Source of the DNA: Streptomyces sp. NBC_00663
GTDB taxonomy: Bacteria > Actinomycetota > Actinomycetes > Streptomycetales > Streptomycetaceae
Length of the DNA stretch: 64,000 nucleotides
Reading direction: 5' to 3'
Assembly (NCBI RefSeq): GCF_036226885.1
Contig: NZ_CP109027.1
Span: 6,200,001 to 6,264,000 of the forward strand
Of the stretch, positions 43,807-51,318 are shown piece after piece. The notes below the pieces were generated by a model. It searched no databases. It saw only the letters and a list, made by a program, of their open reading frames with translations, and was not told the DNA's origin. The position numbers and the translations under genes are program-made. Numbering within the stretch: the stretch's first letter is position 1; each line of letters starts with the position of its first letter.

Positions 43807-45732
43807 ATGGGCGTACGCAAGGATCTGAAGCGGGCGAGACAACGCACCGACCTGGCGATCCGCACCAAGGTCGAGACCGTCAGGGACGAGCACGGAGCGG
43901 TCCGCGAGGCCCGCACCGCGCCCCTCGCGCCGCCCGCCCCGACCGGCAGCACCGCCGACATCCCGTACACCAACGCGGCCGAGGCCCCCGACGCGGTGGT
44001 CCTGCGCCGCAGGCAGGGAAGTACCTGGCAGCCCGTCACGGCCGCCGCGTTCGCCTCCGAAGTCACCGCCGTGGCCAAGGGGTTGATCGCGGCGGGCCTC
44101 GAACCGGGCGGCCGGGTCGCGGTGATGTCCCGCACCCGCTACGAGTGGACGGTCCTGGACTTCGCGATCTGGGCGGCCGGCGGCCAGAGCGTCCCGATCT
44201 ACGCCACCTCCTCGGCGGAGCAGGTGGAGTGGATCGTCCGCGACTCGGGCGCCCGCCACGTCGTCACCGAGACCGCGGAGAACGCCGACACGGTGACGAC
44301 CGCCACCGCCCGCCACCAGGACCCGCCGCGCATCTGGCAGTTGGAGGCCCAGGCTCTGGCCGAACTCGAAGAACTCGGCCGTGACCTCCCCGACGAGGAG
44401 GTCACCAAACGCCGCACGAGCCTGACCCCCGCCACCGTCGCGACGATCTGCTACACCTCCGGCACCACCGGCAGACCCAAGGGCTGCGTCCTCACCCACG
44501 CCAACCTGTACGCCGAGGCCGCCAACACCGTCGAGCTGCTCCACCCCATCTTCAAGGAGGTCACCCGCCAGGTCGCCTCGACGCTCCTCTTCCTCCCGCT
44601 CGCCCACATCCTCGGCCGCACCCTCCAGATCGCCTGTCTGACGGCCCGCATCGAGATCGGCCACTGCCCGAGCATCAAGCCCGACGAACTCAGGCCCGCG
44701 CTCAAGGAGTTCCGCCCGACCTTCCTCGTCGGCGTCCCGTACCTCTTCGAGAAGATCCACGACACCGGCCGCGCCACCGCCGAGAAGCTCGGCCGCGCCG
44801 CCTCCTTCGACCGCGCCGACCGCATCGGCGTCCGCTTCGCCGAGCGGCACCTGGAGAAGTTCCTCGGCCGCGGCAAGGGCCCGGGACCCGGCCTCTACGC
44901 CGCCTGGGCCCTGTACGACCTCCTGGTCTACCGCCGGGTCCGCAAGGAACTCGGCGGCCGTATGCGCTACGCCATCAGCGGCGGCTCCCCGCTCGACCGC
45001 GACCTCAACCTGTTCTTCTACGCGGCCGGGATCATCGTCTACGAGGGCTACGGCCTGACCGAGACCAGCGCCGCCGCCACCATCGTCCCGCCGCTCGCAC
45101 CCCGCCCCGGCACGGTCGGCGTCCCGGTCCCCGGCACCGCCGTGCGCATCGCCGACGACGGCGAGGTGCTCGTCAAGGGCGGCATCGTCTTCGGCGCGTA
45201 CTGGAACAACCCGGCCGCCACCGCCGCCGCTCTCACCGACGACTGGTTCGCCACCGGCGACCTCGGCTCCCTCGACGAGGACGGCTATCTCACCATCACC
45301 GGCCGCAAGAAGGACATCCTCGTCACCTCCGGCGGCAAGAACGTCTCCCCGGCCGTCCTGGAGGACCGGCTGCGCAGCCGCTCACCGGTCGGCCAGTGCC
45401 TCGTCGTCGGCGACAACCGCCCCTTCGTCGCCGCCCTGATCACCCTCGACCCGGAGGCCGTCGCCCACTGGCTGGCGGTCCGCAAACGCCCCGCCGGCAC
45501 CCCGCTGTCCGAGCTGGTGGCCGACCCCGCGCTGCGCGCCGCCGTCCAGAAGGCGGTGGACCACGCCAACGCGGCCGTCTCCCGCGCCGAGTCCATCCGC
45601 GCCTTCACCCTGGTCGAGGGCGAGTTCACCGAGGACAACGGCCTGCTCACACCGTCCCTGAAGGTCAAGCGGCACGCGGTCCTCGCGGCGTACGCCGAGG
45701 AGATCGAGGCGATCTACCGCAAGGCGAAGTAG
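43807..45732 (+). CDS. Long-chain acyl-CoA synthetase (FadD15-like)
   Basis: A 641-residue AMP-forming ligase that activates fatty acids to acyl-CoA. The AMP/P-loop motif is CYTSGTTGRPKGCVLTHAN (about residues 217-235). EGYGLTETSA lies near 416, and the TGDLGSLDEDGYLTITGRKK motif near 478 is followed by LVTSGGKNVSP. An N-terminal basic segment (MGVRKDLKRARQRTD) is typical of actinobacterial FadD15-type enzymes. It ends at a terminator shared with the convergent rodlin gene. Confidence 0.93.
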   Translation: MGVRKDLKRARQRTDLAIRTKVETVRDEHGAVREARTAPLAPPAPTGSTADIPYTNAAEAPDAVVLRRRQGSTWQPVTAAAFASEVTAVAKGLIAAGLEPGGRVAVMSRTRYEWTVLDFAIWAAGGQSVPIYATSSAEQVEWIVRDSGARHVVTETAENADTVTTATARHQDPPRIWQLEAQALAELEELGRDLPDEEVTKRRTSLTPATVATICYTSGTTGRPKGCVLTHANLYAEAANTVELLHPIFKEVTRQVASTLLFLPLAHILGRTLQIACLTARIEIGHCPSIKPDELRPALKEFRPTFLVGVPYLFEKIHDTGRATAEKLGRAASFDRADRIGVRFAERHLEKFLGRGKGPGPGLYAAWALYDLLVYRRVRKELGGRMRYAISGGSPLDRDLNLFFYAAGIIVYEGYGLTETSAAATIVPPLAPRPGTVGVPVPGTAVRIADDGEVLVKGGIVFGAYWNNPAATAAALTDDWFATGDLGSLDEDGYLTITGRKKDILVTSGGKNVSPAVLEDRLRSRSPVGQCLVVGDNRPFVAALITLDPEAVAHWLAVRKRPAGTPLSELVADPALRAAVQKAVDHANAAVSRAESIRAFTLVEGEFTEDNGLLTPSLKVKRHAVLAAYAEEIEAIYRKAK

Positions 45733-45745
45733 CCGCACACGCCGA

Positions 45746-45780
45746 ACGGCGGGCCACCGGAGGAACCGGTGACCCGCCGT
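45746..45780. terminator. Bidirectional terminator between acyl-CoA synthetase and rodlin
   Basis: ACGGCGGG-C-CACCGG pairs with CCGGTG-A-CCCGCCGT around AGGAA, giving a 14-bp stem with one internal mismatch. It sits between convergent genes. Confidence 0.75.
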
Positions 45781-45797
45781 GGCGGAAGATCCGAGGA

Positions 45798-46193
45798 TCA
45801 GCCGTTGCCCTGGCCGTTGCCGGAGAGGGCCGAGATGTCGTCCAGGATGTGCGACAGCGGCTCGTCACCCTTGGCCTGGGTGGAGTTCTCGACACACTGC
45901 TGGTTCTGCGGCGCCGACAGGATCGGAACGTCCTGGAGCACACCGACGGCGACGAGGCCGGCGATGCCCTGGAGGTTGAGCTTGGCCGGCAGGCCGACAC
46001 AGGGCTTGTTCAGCGAACCCTGGACCAGCGAGAGCTGCGGGCTCATGTCGCCGAAGGTCGCCGAGTTGCCGAACTCCTGCGAGGCGCCGTTGCCACTGGC
46101 GGACGTGGTGCCGTCGTCACCGATGGCCATGGCGGGCGAGCCGGCACCGACGACGGTGGCGGCGATAGCCGCGGTTGCCCACAGCTTCTTCAT
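45798..46193 (-). CDS. Rodlin protein A
   Basis: A 131-residue secreted rodlin, one of the proteins that organise chaplin fibrils into rodlets on aerial hyphae and spores. A signal peptide (MKKLWATAAIAATVVGAGSP, cleaved near AMA-IGDD) precedes the conserved body: NGASQEFGNSATFGDMSPQ, LNKPCVGLPAKLNLQG, PILSAPQNQQCVENSTQAKG and SHILDDISALSGNG. Two Cys residues are conserved. ATG 46193 is preferred over ATG 46199 because AAGGGA then lies at a proper distance. S. coelicolor has two rodlins. This is one of three here. Confidence 0.95.
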   Translation of the reverse strand: MKKLWATAAIAATVVGAGSPAMAIGDDGTTSASGNGASQEFGNSATFGDMSPQLSLVQGSLNKPCVGLPAKLNLQGIAGLVAVGVLQDVPILSAPQNQQCVENSTQAKGDEPLSHILDDISALSGNGQGNG

Positions 46194-46328
46194 GTTCATT
46201 CCCTTCGAAAAGCGGACTCCGGTGAGGAGCTGCGTGATCATCAACGGCCCGACCCCGGCCGGGGTTGCGCTCTTTGCCCCGATTGGCCCAGCGCGCATGC
46301 GGGCCGCCCGGGCGCCCCCGCCGCGCGC

Positions 46329-47354
46329 TCACCCGCAGGTGAAGCGGCTGCCCCGCACCGGGGAGTACCCCATCAGGCTGGGCGGGTCCTTGGGCTTGGG
46401 ATCGGCATCGGCCTTCAGCAGTGGCCGGTCGGCGCGCAGCTTCGCGAACATCGCGTCCGCCCGCTCGCGGTCCCAGGCCAGCGTCGAGCCGATGTCGGGC
46501 CTGGTCTCGTTGAACCCGGCGATCGGCACGGTCGTGAACTCCATGGCCCGCGCCGGCACCTTGTCCAGCGCCGCCGCCAGCTGCACCAGCTCGCCCGCGT
46601 CGAAGCCCTGCTCGACCTGCCCGGACCCGAGCAGCGTGTCCACCACGCGCGCCATGCCCACCGGGTCGGTCAGCGCCTTCTTCGCCTTGAGCCCGCTCAG
46701 GGCGTTCACCAGGAACCGCTGCTGACGCTGGATCCGTCCGAGGTCGGCACTGCCGTCGACGTGCCGGGAGCGCACGTACTGCAACGCCCGCCCCCCGGTC
46801 AGCCGGTGCTTGCCCGGCTTGAGATGCAGCTTGGTGGCCGAGTCCTTCAGCGTCCGCGGCGTGCACACCCGCACCCCGCCGACGTCGTTCACGGTGTCGA
46901 TGAAGCGCCGGAAGTCCACCTGGAGATACCGGTCGACCCGCACCCCGGTCATCGACTCGACCGTGGCGATGGTGAGCGCGGGTCCGCCCTCGGCGTACGC
47001 GCCGTTGATCTTCGAGGGATGCGTCCCGCGTTCCTCGCCGCTGGACTGGTCGCGGTACGGCGGGATGTCCGCGTAGGAGTCGCGGGGCATGCTCACCACG
47101 CTGACCCGGTCCCGGCGTGCGGAGACGTGGATCAGCATCAGGACGTCGGTGCAGTTGCAGGCGATGCCGCCGGCGTGGAACTTGGGCTTCTCGGCGGCGG
47201 TGATGGTGTCCCGGCTGTCGGTGCCCATCAGCACGATGTTCAGGGCGCGGGGAGCCTGCCGCTCGGGGAAGGGGGAGGTGCCGAGCAGGGTCGAGGCGGC
47301 AGCGAGGACGAGTGCGGGGATGGCCAGGGAAGAAAGGGTTCTCTTCGTCGTCAC
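46329..47354 (-). CDS. LytR-CpsA-Psr (LCP) family protein
   Basis: A 341-residue membrane-anchored LCP protein. A short N-terminal helix (about 9-24) is followed by the LCP domain: NIVLMGTDSRD, CTDVLMLIHVSARRDRVSVVSMPRD with the conserved Arg/Asp, KINGAYAEGGP, VDFRRFIDTVNDVGGV and RALQYVRSRH. LCP enzymes ligate polyprenyl-linked glycopolymers to peptidoglycan. The GTG start gives VTTKRTLSSLAIP. It lies between rodlins A and B on the same strand and near the exopolysaccharide genes, so attachment of a surface polymer during aerial growth is plausible. Confidence 0.92.
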   Translation of the reverse strand: MTTKRTLSSLAIPALVLAAASTLLGTSPFPERQAPRALNIVLMGTDSRDTITAAEKPKFHAGGIACNCTDVLMLIHVSARRDRVSVVSMPRDSYADIPPYRDQSSGEERGTHPSKINGAYAEGGPALTIATVESMTGVRVDRYLQVDFRRFIDTVNDVGGVRVCTPRTLKDSATKLHLKPGKHRLTGGRALQYVRSRHVDGSADLGRIQRQQRFLVNALSGLKAKKALTDPVGMARVVDTLLGSGQVEQGFDAGELVQLAAALDKVPARAMEFTTVPIAGFNETRPDIGSTLAWDRERADAMFAKLRADRPLLKADADPKPKDPPSLMGYSPVRGSRFTCG

Positions 47355-47370
47355 GCGACGCACGCTAAAA

Positions 47371-47402
47371 CAGCGGGCCGCCGGGAGACCGGCGGCCCGC
47401 TG
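47371..47402 (-). terminator. Rho-independent-like terminator after rodlin B
   Basis: CAGCGGGCCGCCGG pairs perfectly with CCGGCGGCCCGCTG (14 bp) around GAGA. On the minus strand it is followed by TTTTAGCG, so it ends the rodlin B message before the LCP gene. Confidence 0.88.
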
Positions 47403-47457
47403 ATGGGGGCTCAGATTGCAGCCCCAGGGCTCAGCGAGCGGAGCCCCTGAGGACGGC

Positions 47458-47856
47458 TCAGTGGTTGCCCTTGCCGTTGCCCGCCAGGACGGAGATGTCG
47501 TCCAGGATGTGCGACAGCGGCTCGTCGCCCTTGGCCTGGGTGGAGTTCTCGACACACTGCTGGTTCTGCGGGGCCGACAGGATCGGCACGTCCTGGAGAA
47601 CGCCGACGGCGGCGAGGCCGACGATGCCCTGGAGGTTCGCCTTGGCCGGCAGACCGATGCAGGGCTTGTTGAGCGAGCCCTGGATGAGGGCCATCTGCGG
47701 GCTCATGTTGCCGTACGTGGCCGAGTTGCCGAACGCCTGGTGCGCACCGTTGCCACTGGCGGAGGTGGTGCCGTCGTTCCCGATGGCCATGGCGGGGGAG
47801 GCGACACCGACGACGGAAGCGGCGACCGCGGCGGAAGCCAGAACCTTCTTGATCAC
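47458..47856 (-). CDS. Rodlin protein B
   Basis: A 132-residue secreted rodlin starting at GTG 47856 (MIKKVLASAAVAASVVG), with GAAGGGA upstream. It is very close to rodlin A: NGAHQAFGNSATYGNMSPQ, SLNKPCIGLPAKANLQG, PILSAPQNQQCVENSTQAKG and the SHILDDISVLAGNGKGNH end. Its 3' hairpin isolates it from the LCP gene. It is divergent from rodlin C across 260 bases. Confidence 0.95.
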   Translation of the reverse strand: MIKKVLASAAVAASVVGVASPAMAIGNDGTTSASGNGAHQAFGNSATYGNMSPQMALIQGSLNKPCIGLPAKANLQGIVGLAAVGVLQDVPILSAPQNQQCVENSTQAKGDEPLSHILDDISVLAGNGKGNH

Positions 47857-47939
47857 TTGCTAGTCCCTTCTGAGGAAACCCCGTCCACCGGAGCGCACTG
47901 GTCAACTCCCCTGGCCCCGCTTGGTTCCTGACATTCACT

Positions 47940-47987
47940 CCGATGGCCCACAAAAGAGGTCGGCGGAGCGGTTTCGGGGGCCATCGG
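47940..47987. promoter_or_regulatory. Inverted repeat between divergent rodlin genes
   Basis: CCGATGGCCC (47940-47949) and GGGCCATCGG (47978-47987) are perfect complements 28 bases apart in the 260-base region separating rodlins B and C. Each arm is preceded, in its own outward reading, by ATTCAC a few bases away. This suggests paired regulatory sites coordinating the two genes. A related GGGCCAATCGG lies upstream of rodlin A (minus strand, near 46280). Confidence 0.5.
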
Positions 47988-48116
47988 GCCATTCCGTGAA
48001 TTCGCCGTGCCTACGCGGCCCGATCGAGTGAAGCCTCGAAACCAATCCCCGTGCAGCGGGTTGATGCGGAAGCAGAGCATGCGTCGTGGTGATGCACGCC
48101 AGGAAAGGAAACCCAA

Positions 48117-48518
48117 ATGCTGAAGAAGGCAATGGCCGCCGCGGCGGTCGCCGCCTCCGTCGTCGGTGCGGCCTCCCCGGCCATGGCCATCGGGAACGAC
48201 GGCACCACCTCGGCCAGCGGCAACGAGGCCCACTCGAAGTTCGGGAACTCGATCACCAAGGGCGACATGAGCCCCCAGGCCACGCTGGTGCAGAGCACCG
48301 CCAACAAGCTCTGTGTCGGTCTGCCCGCCAAGGCGAACGCCCAGGCCATCCTCGGTATCATCGCCGCCGTCGGTGTGGCCCAGGACATCCCGGTCCTGTC
48401 GGCCGCGCAGAACCAGCAGTGCGCCGACAACTCCACCCAGGCCAAGGGTGACGAGCCGGTCTCGCACATCCTGGACGACATCTCCCTCCTGGCGGGCAAC
48501 GGGACGGGCAACCACTGA
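48117..48518 (+). CDS. Rodlin protein C
   Basis: A 133-residue rodlin and the most diverged of the three. The signal peptide MLKKAMAAAAVAASVVGAAS is followed by NEAHSKFGNSITKGDMSPQ, TANKLCVGLPAKANAQA, VLSAAQNQQCADNSTQAKG and SHILDDISLLAGNGTGNH. The MLKKAM start and QQCADNSTQAK segment recall S. coelicolor RdlA. It is transcribed away from rodlin B and toward the chaplins, and ends in a clear hairpin-T4 terminator. Confidence 0.95.
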   Translation: MLKKAMAAAAVAASVVGAASPAMAIGNDGTTSASGNEAHSKFGNSITKGDMSPQATLVQSTANKLCVGLPAKANAQAILGIIAAVGVAQDIPVLSAAQNQQCADNSTQAKGDEPVSHILDDISLLAGNGTGNH

Positions 48519-48549
48519 TCCGTCGGCTCGACGGAGCTCGGATCTGAAT

Positions 48550-48591
48550 GGCTCGGGCCGCCTGTTTCCCCGCGGGCTGCCCGAGCCTTTT
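48550..48591 (+). terminator. Intrinsic terminator after rodlin C
   Basis: GGCTCGGGC (48550-48558) and GCCCGAGCC (48579-48587) form a 9-bp stem followed directly by TTTT. Confidence 0.85.
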
Positions 48592-48764
48592 CCGCCACTC
48601 AGACGAAGCGTTTCTCCTCATATGGGTGGCTGGTGTCAATTTTGTGAAGGCGTTCGAGTGAATTACCAGACGCCACACGTTCCGTAGTTTCTTCGGCTGT
48701 GTATCCCTCGTTTACAGCCTGTAGGTCACGTCATTGGGGCATGACCGCAGAGAAGGGATAGCTC

Positions 48765-48992
48765 ATGAAGAAGACCGCTGCTGTCGTCGCGGGCGCGATC
48801 ATGGCTCTGGGTATGGCCGCTCCCGCATTCGCCGACGCGGGTGCCGAGGGCGCCGCCTTCGGTTCGCCGGGCGTTCTCTCGGGCAACGTGGTCCAGGTCC
48901 CGATCCACGTGCCGATCAACGTGTGCGGCAACTCGATCGACGTCATCGGCCTGCTGAACCCCGCGTTCGGCAACACCTGCATCAACAAGTGA
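48765..48992 (+). CDS. Short chaplin
   Basis: A 75-residue secreted chaplin, an amphipathic amyloid-forming peptide that coats aerial hyphae. The signal peptide (MKKTAAVVAGAIMALGMAAP, cleaved after AFA) precedes one chaplin domain: GSPGVLSGNVVQVPIHVPIN, VCGNSIDVIGLLNPAFGNTC and a short tail. The two Cys residues form the usual intramolecular disulfide. Having only one domain and no sorting signal, it is the free, short type. RBS GAAGGGA lies nine bases before the ATG. Confidence 0.96.
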   Translation: MKKTAAVVAGAIMALGMAAPAFADAGAEGAAFGSPGVLSGNVVQVPIHVPINVCGNSIDVIGLLNPAFGNTCINK

Positions 48993-49027
48993 CGTCGTAA
49001 CGCATCGGCCGCTCCGGCCGTGTGACA

Positions 49028-49069
49028 GCCGGCCTTGGACTGCTTCCTTGCCGTCCAAGGCCGGCTTTT
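49028..49069 (+). terminator. Intrinsic terminator after short chaplin
   Basis: GCCGGCCTTGGAC (49028-49040) pairs perfectly with GTCCAAGGCCGGC (49053-49065) and TTTT follows. It separates the short and long chaplin genes, leaving only about 30 bases before the next start. Confidence 0.9.
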
Positions 49070-49099
49070 CCCACTTCTTCAAGCAGGAAGACAACGAGA

Positions 49100-49948
49100 T
49101 TGCGACAGACCCTGAGTAGGGGAATGGTCGCGGCTGCCGCCGCGACAAGCATTCTGTCCCTGTGCGGCACCAGTCCCGCCCTCGCCGACTCGGACGCGAG
49201 CGGGACGGCCAAGGACTCTCCCGGCGTCCTGTCCGGCAACAACGTCCAGGTCCCCGTCGACGCGCCGGTCAACGCGTGCGGCAACTCGATCGACGCCGTG
49301 GCACTGCTGAACCCCGCGTTCGGCAACTCCTGCGCCAACGACTCGGGTTCACCCCGGGGCGGGTCGTACGACGAACCGTACGGCGGCGGCGACTCCGGTC
49401 CCGGCTCCGGGCACGGCTCCGGGCACGGCAAGTCCGACTCCGGCTCCTCGGCACACGGTCGCACCGAGGGCTCGCCCGGTGTGGGCTCCGGCAACAACAC
49501 CGGTGTGCCGGTCGACGTGCCGGTGAACGCGTGCGGGAACACCGCGGACGTGATCAGCGGGCTCAACCCCGTGTTCGGCAACGACTGCGACAGCGGTGGC
49601 TACGGCGACGACCACACCGCGCCGCCGTACGGCGGGGAGGACACGCCCACGCCCACCCCGCCGAACGGTGGCGGCCACCCGACGCCCACGCCGACGCCGT
49701 CGCCGCCCTCGACGCCGACGCCGACCCCGCCGAACGGTGGCGACCACCCGTGGACGCCGACGCCGACGCCCACGCCGCCCACCCACGGGGACCAGCCCAC
49801 GCCCCCCGGGCCGCACGGTCCGCCGCCCCACCTCCCCGACACCGGCAGCAGCAGCGAGGCCCTGCTCGCTGCGTCCGGTGCCAGCGCCGCGCTCATCGCG
49901 GCCGGGTCCGTCCTGTACCGCCGAGGCCGAGCCGCGTCCCGCCGGTAA
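49100..49948 (+). CDS. Long chaplin with two chaplin domains and LPDTG sorting signal
   Basis: A 282-residue cell-wall-anchored chaplin. The TTG start at 49100 gives MRQTLSRGMVAAAAATSILS, matching the MRQ start of known long chaplins. AGGA lies upstream. Domain 1 (about 38-80) has SPGVLSGNNVQVPVDAPVNA and LLNPAFGNSC. Domain 2 (about 122-163) has GVPVDVPVNACGNTADVISG and LNPVFGNDC. A Pro/Thr-rich linker of about 75 residues leads to LPDTG (about 245), a hydrophobic helix and an Arg-rich tail, a sortase signal. S. coelicolor long chaplins use LAxTG, so LPDTG is unusual. Confidence 0.93.
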   Translation: MRQTLSRGMVAAAAATSILSLCGTSPALADSDASGTAKDSPGVLSGNNVQVPVDAPVNACGNSIDAVALLNPAFGNSCANDSGSPRGGSYDEPYGGGDSGPGSGHGSGHGKSDSGSSAHGRTEGSPGVGSGNNTGVPVDVPVNACGNTADVISGLNPVFGNDCDSGGYGDDHTAPPYGGEDTPTPTPPNGGGHPTPTPTPSPPSTPTPTPPNGGDHPWTPTPTPTPPTHGDQPTPPGPHGPPPHLPDTGSSSEALLAASGASAALIAAGSVLYRRGRAASRR

Positions 49949-50070
49949 CCCACCGGGTGCCGGACCCCCCGTCCGGCACCCGCACGCCCGAGCGCCGCGC
50001 CCTTCAGCCCCGGGCATCCGAGGCGGCGCCCCCACAGCCGCTCAGCCGCTCCCTCATCCTCGCCCTCCCC

Positions 50071-51318
50071 TCACCGTCGTGCCGTCTCCGGTGTCCTGCG
50101 GTGGGGCGGGGTCAGGGTGGGGGTTGTTTGCAGGTGGCGTTGGACGCCTCGTACCAGGGCGTTTGCCGTGTAGGTCGCGCCGTGGACGAAACGCATCGCC
50201 GGGCCGAAGCCGGAGGCGGTCGCGAGGCCGGCCAGGAACAGGCCGGGGTGGGAGGGGGACGCGAAGTCCCGGCCGACCTCCGGGGTGCCGTCGGCGCCCG
50301 TCGCCAGGGCCGTGCGCAGGTCGGCGGAGAGGAGGGCGAGACGGTCGGCCGTCGGCTTGAAACCCGTCGCGGCGACGACGTGTTCGGTCTCCAGCGTGCC
50401 CAGGGATCCGGTGCCGTCGGTGACGTCCAGCCGCAGCCCGCCGGGCACCGCACGCGCCGCCGCCACCTCGTGGCCCAGCAGCACCTCCACGGCCGGCTCC
50501 ACCCGGTCCCGCACCCACCAGGCGCCGGCGGGGCCCAGCGCCGTCGCCGCGATCCGCGCCCGCGTCGGCTCCGGGAGCCGGCGGAAGAGACCGGGGCGCT
50601 CGGCGTAGAACCAGTTGCGCCAGCCGCAGCCCAGGCCGCTGTGCGGGGAGCGGGCCGACCGCCACCACGGGCGCTCCCACGGCGGCGGCACGTCGTTCCA
50701 GCGCAGCTCACCGGCGCGGACCAGCACCCGTACCCGCGTGCCCTGTTCGGCGAGCAGCGCGGCGGTCTCCAGCGCCGCCTGGCCACCGCCGACGACCGTG
50801 ACGTCCCGGTCCCGGAAGCGGTCGAGGTCGCCGTGGTGGCTGCTGTGCGTCACGAGGGACGTGTCCAGGCCGGTGAGGGCCGTCGGGATCTCCACGAACG
50901 GCATGACGCCGACGGCGAGCGCGACCGAGCGGGCGGACAGCACCGCCCCGTCGTCGGTGACCGCCTCGAAGCCGCCCGCGCACCGGACCACCCGGGTGAC
51001 CAGCCGTTCGTCCACCGCGGGCCCGGCGTTGCGGGCGAACCACAGGCCGTACTCGGCGAACACCTCCACCGGGATCGGCTCCCCGTGCCGGGCCGTCATG
51101 CCCTGCTCGGCGCAGTACGCGTCCAGGCGCCAGCGGCGCTCGGGGTCGGAGAGGTTGGACGCCCACGGTTCTGACTTCAGGAACATCCCGCGGGGCATGT
51201 GGTCGCGCCAGGACGCCATGGGCCGCCCGAAGACGCCCACCCGCAGCCCGGCGGCCACGGCGTGGGACGCGATGGACAGGCCGTACGGGCCCGCGCCCAC
51301 CACCAGCAGGTCGTACAT
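50071..51318 (-). CDS. FAD/NAD(P)-binding flavoprotein, lysine/ornithine monooxygenase-like
   Basis: A 415-residue flavoprotein with two dinucleotide folds: DLLVVGAGPYGLSIASHAV at the N-terminus (FAD) and VTVVGGGQAALETAALLAEQ near residue 170 (NADPH). SEPWASNLSDPE, VATGFKPTADRLALL-like AATGFKPT and SGFGPAMRFVHG near the end follow the class B monooxygenase/oxidoreductase pattern. ATG 51318 overlaps the ATP-grasp stop (TGATG), so the two enzymes probably act together, perhaps on a small molecule or surface-polymer substituent. The reaction is unknown. Confidence 0.85.
   Translation of the reverse strand: MYDLLVVGAGPYGLSIASHAVAAGLRVGVFGRPMASWRDHMPRGMFLKSEPWASNLSDPERRWRLDAYCAEQGMTARHGEPIPVEVFAEYGLWFARNAGPAVDERLVTRVVRCAGGFEAVTDDGAVLSARSVALAVGVMPFVEIPTALTGLDTSLVTHSSHHGDLDRFRDRDVTVVGGGQAALETAALLAEQGTRVRVLVRAGELRWNDVPPPWERPWWRSARSPHSGLGCGWRNWFYAERPGLFRRLPEPTRARIAATALGPAGAWWVRDRVEPAVEVLLGHEVAAARAVPGGLRLDVTDGTGSLGTLETEHVVAATGFKPTADRLALLSADLRTALATGADGTPEVGRDFASPSHPGLFLAGLATASGFGPAMRFVHGATYTANALVRGVQRHLQTTPTLTPPHRRTPETARR

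Noticed and set aside
49640..49800. Repetitive Pro/Thr codons considered as a CRISPR-like or satellite array
   Set aside because: No spacer/repeat order. It is the coding sequence of the chaplin stalk.
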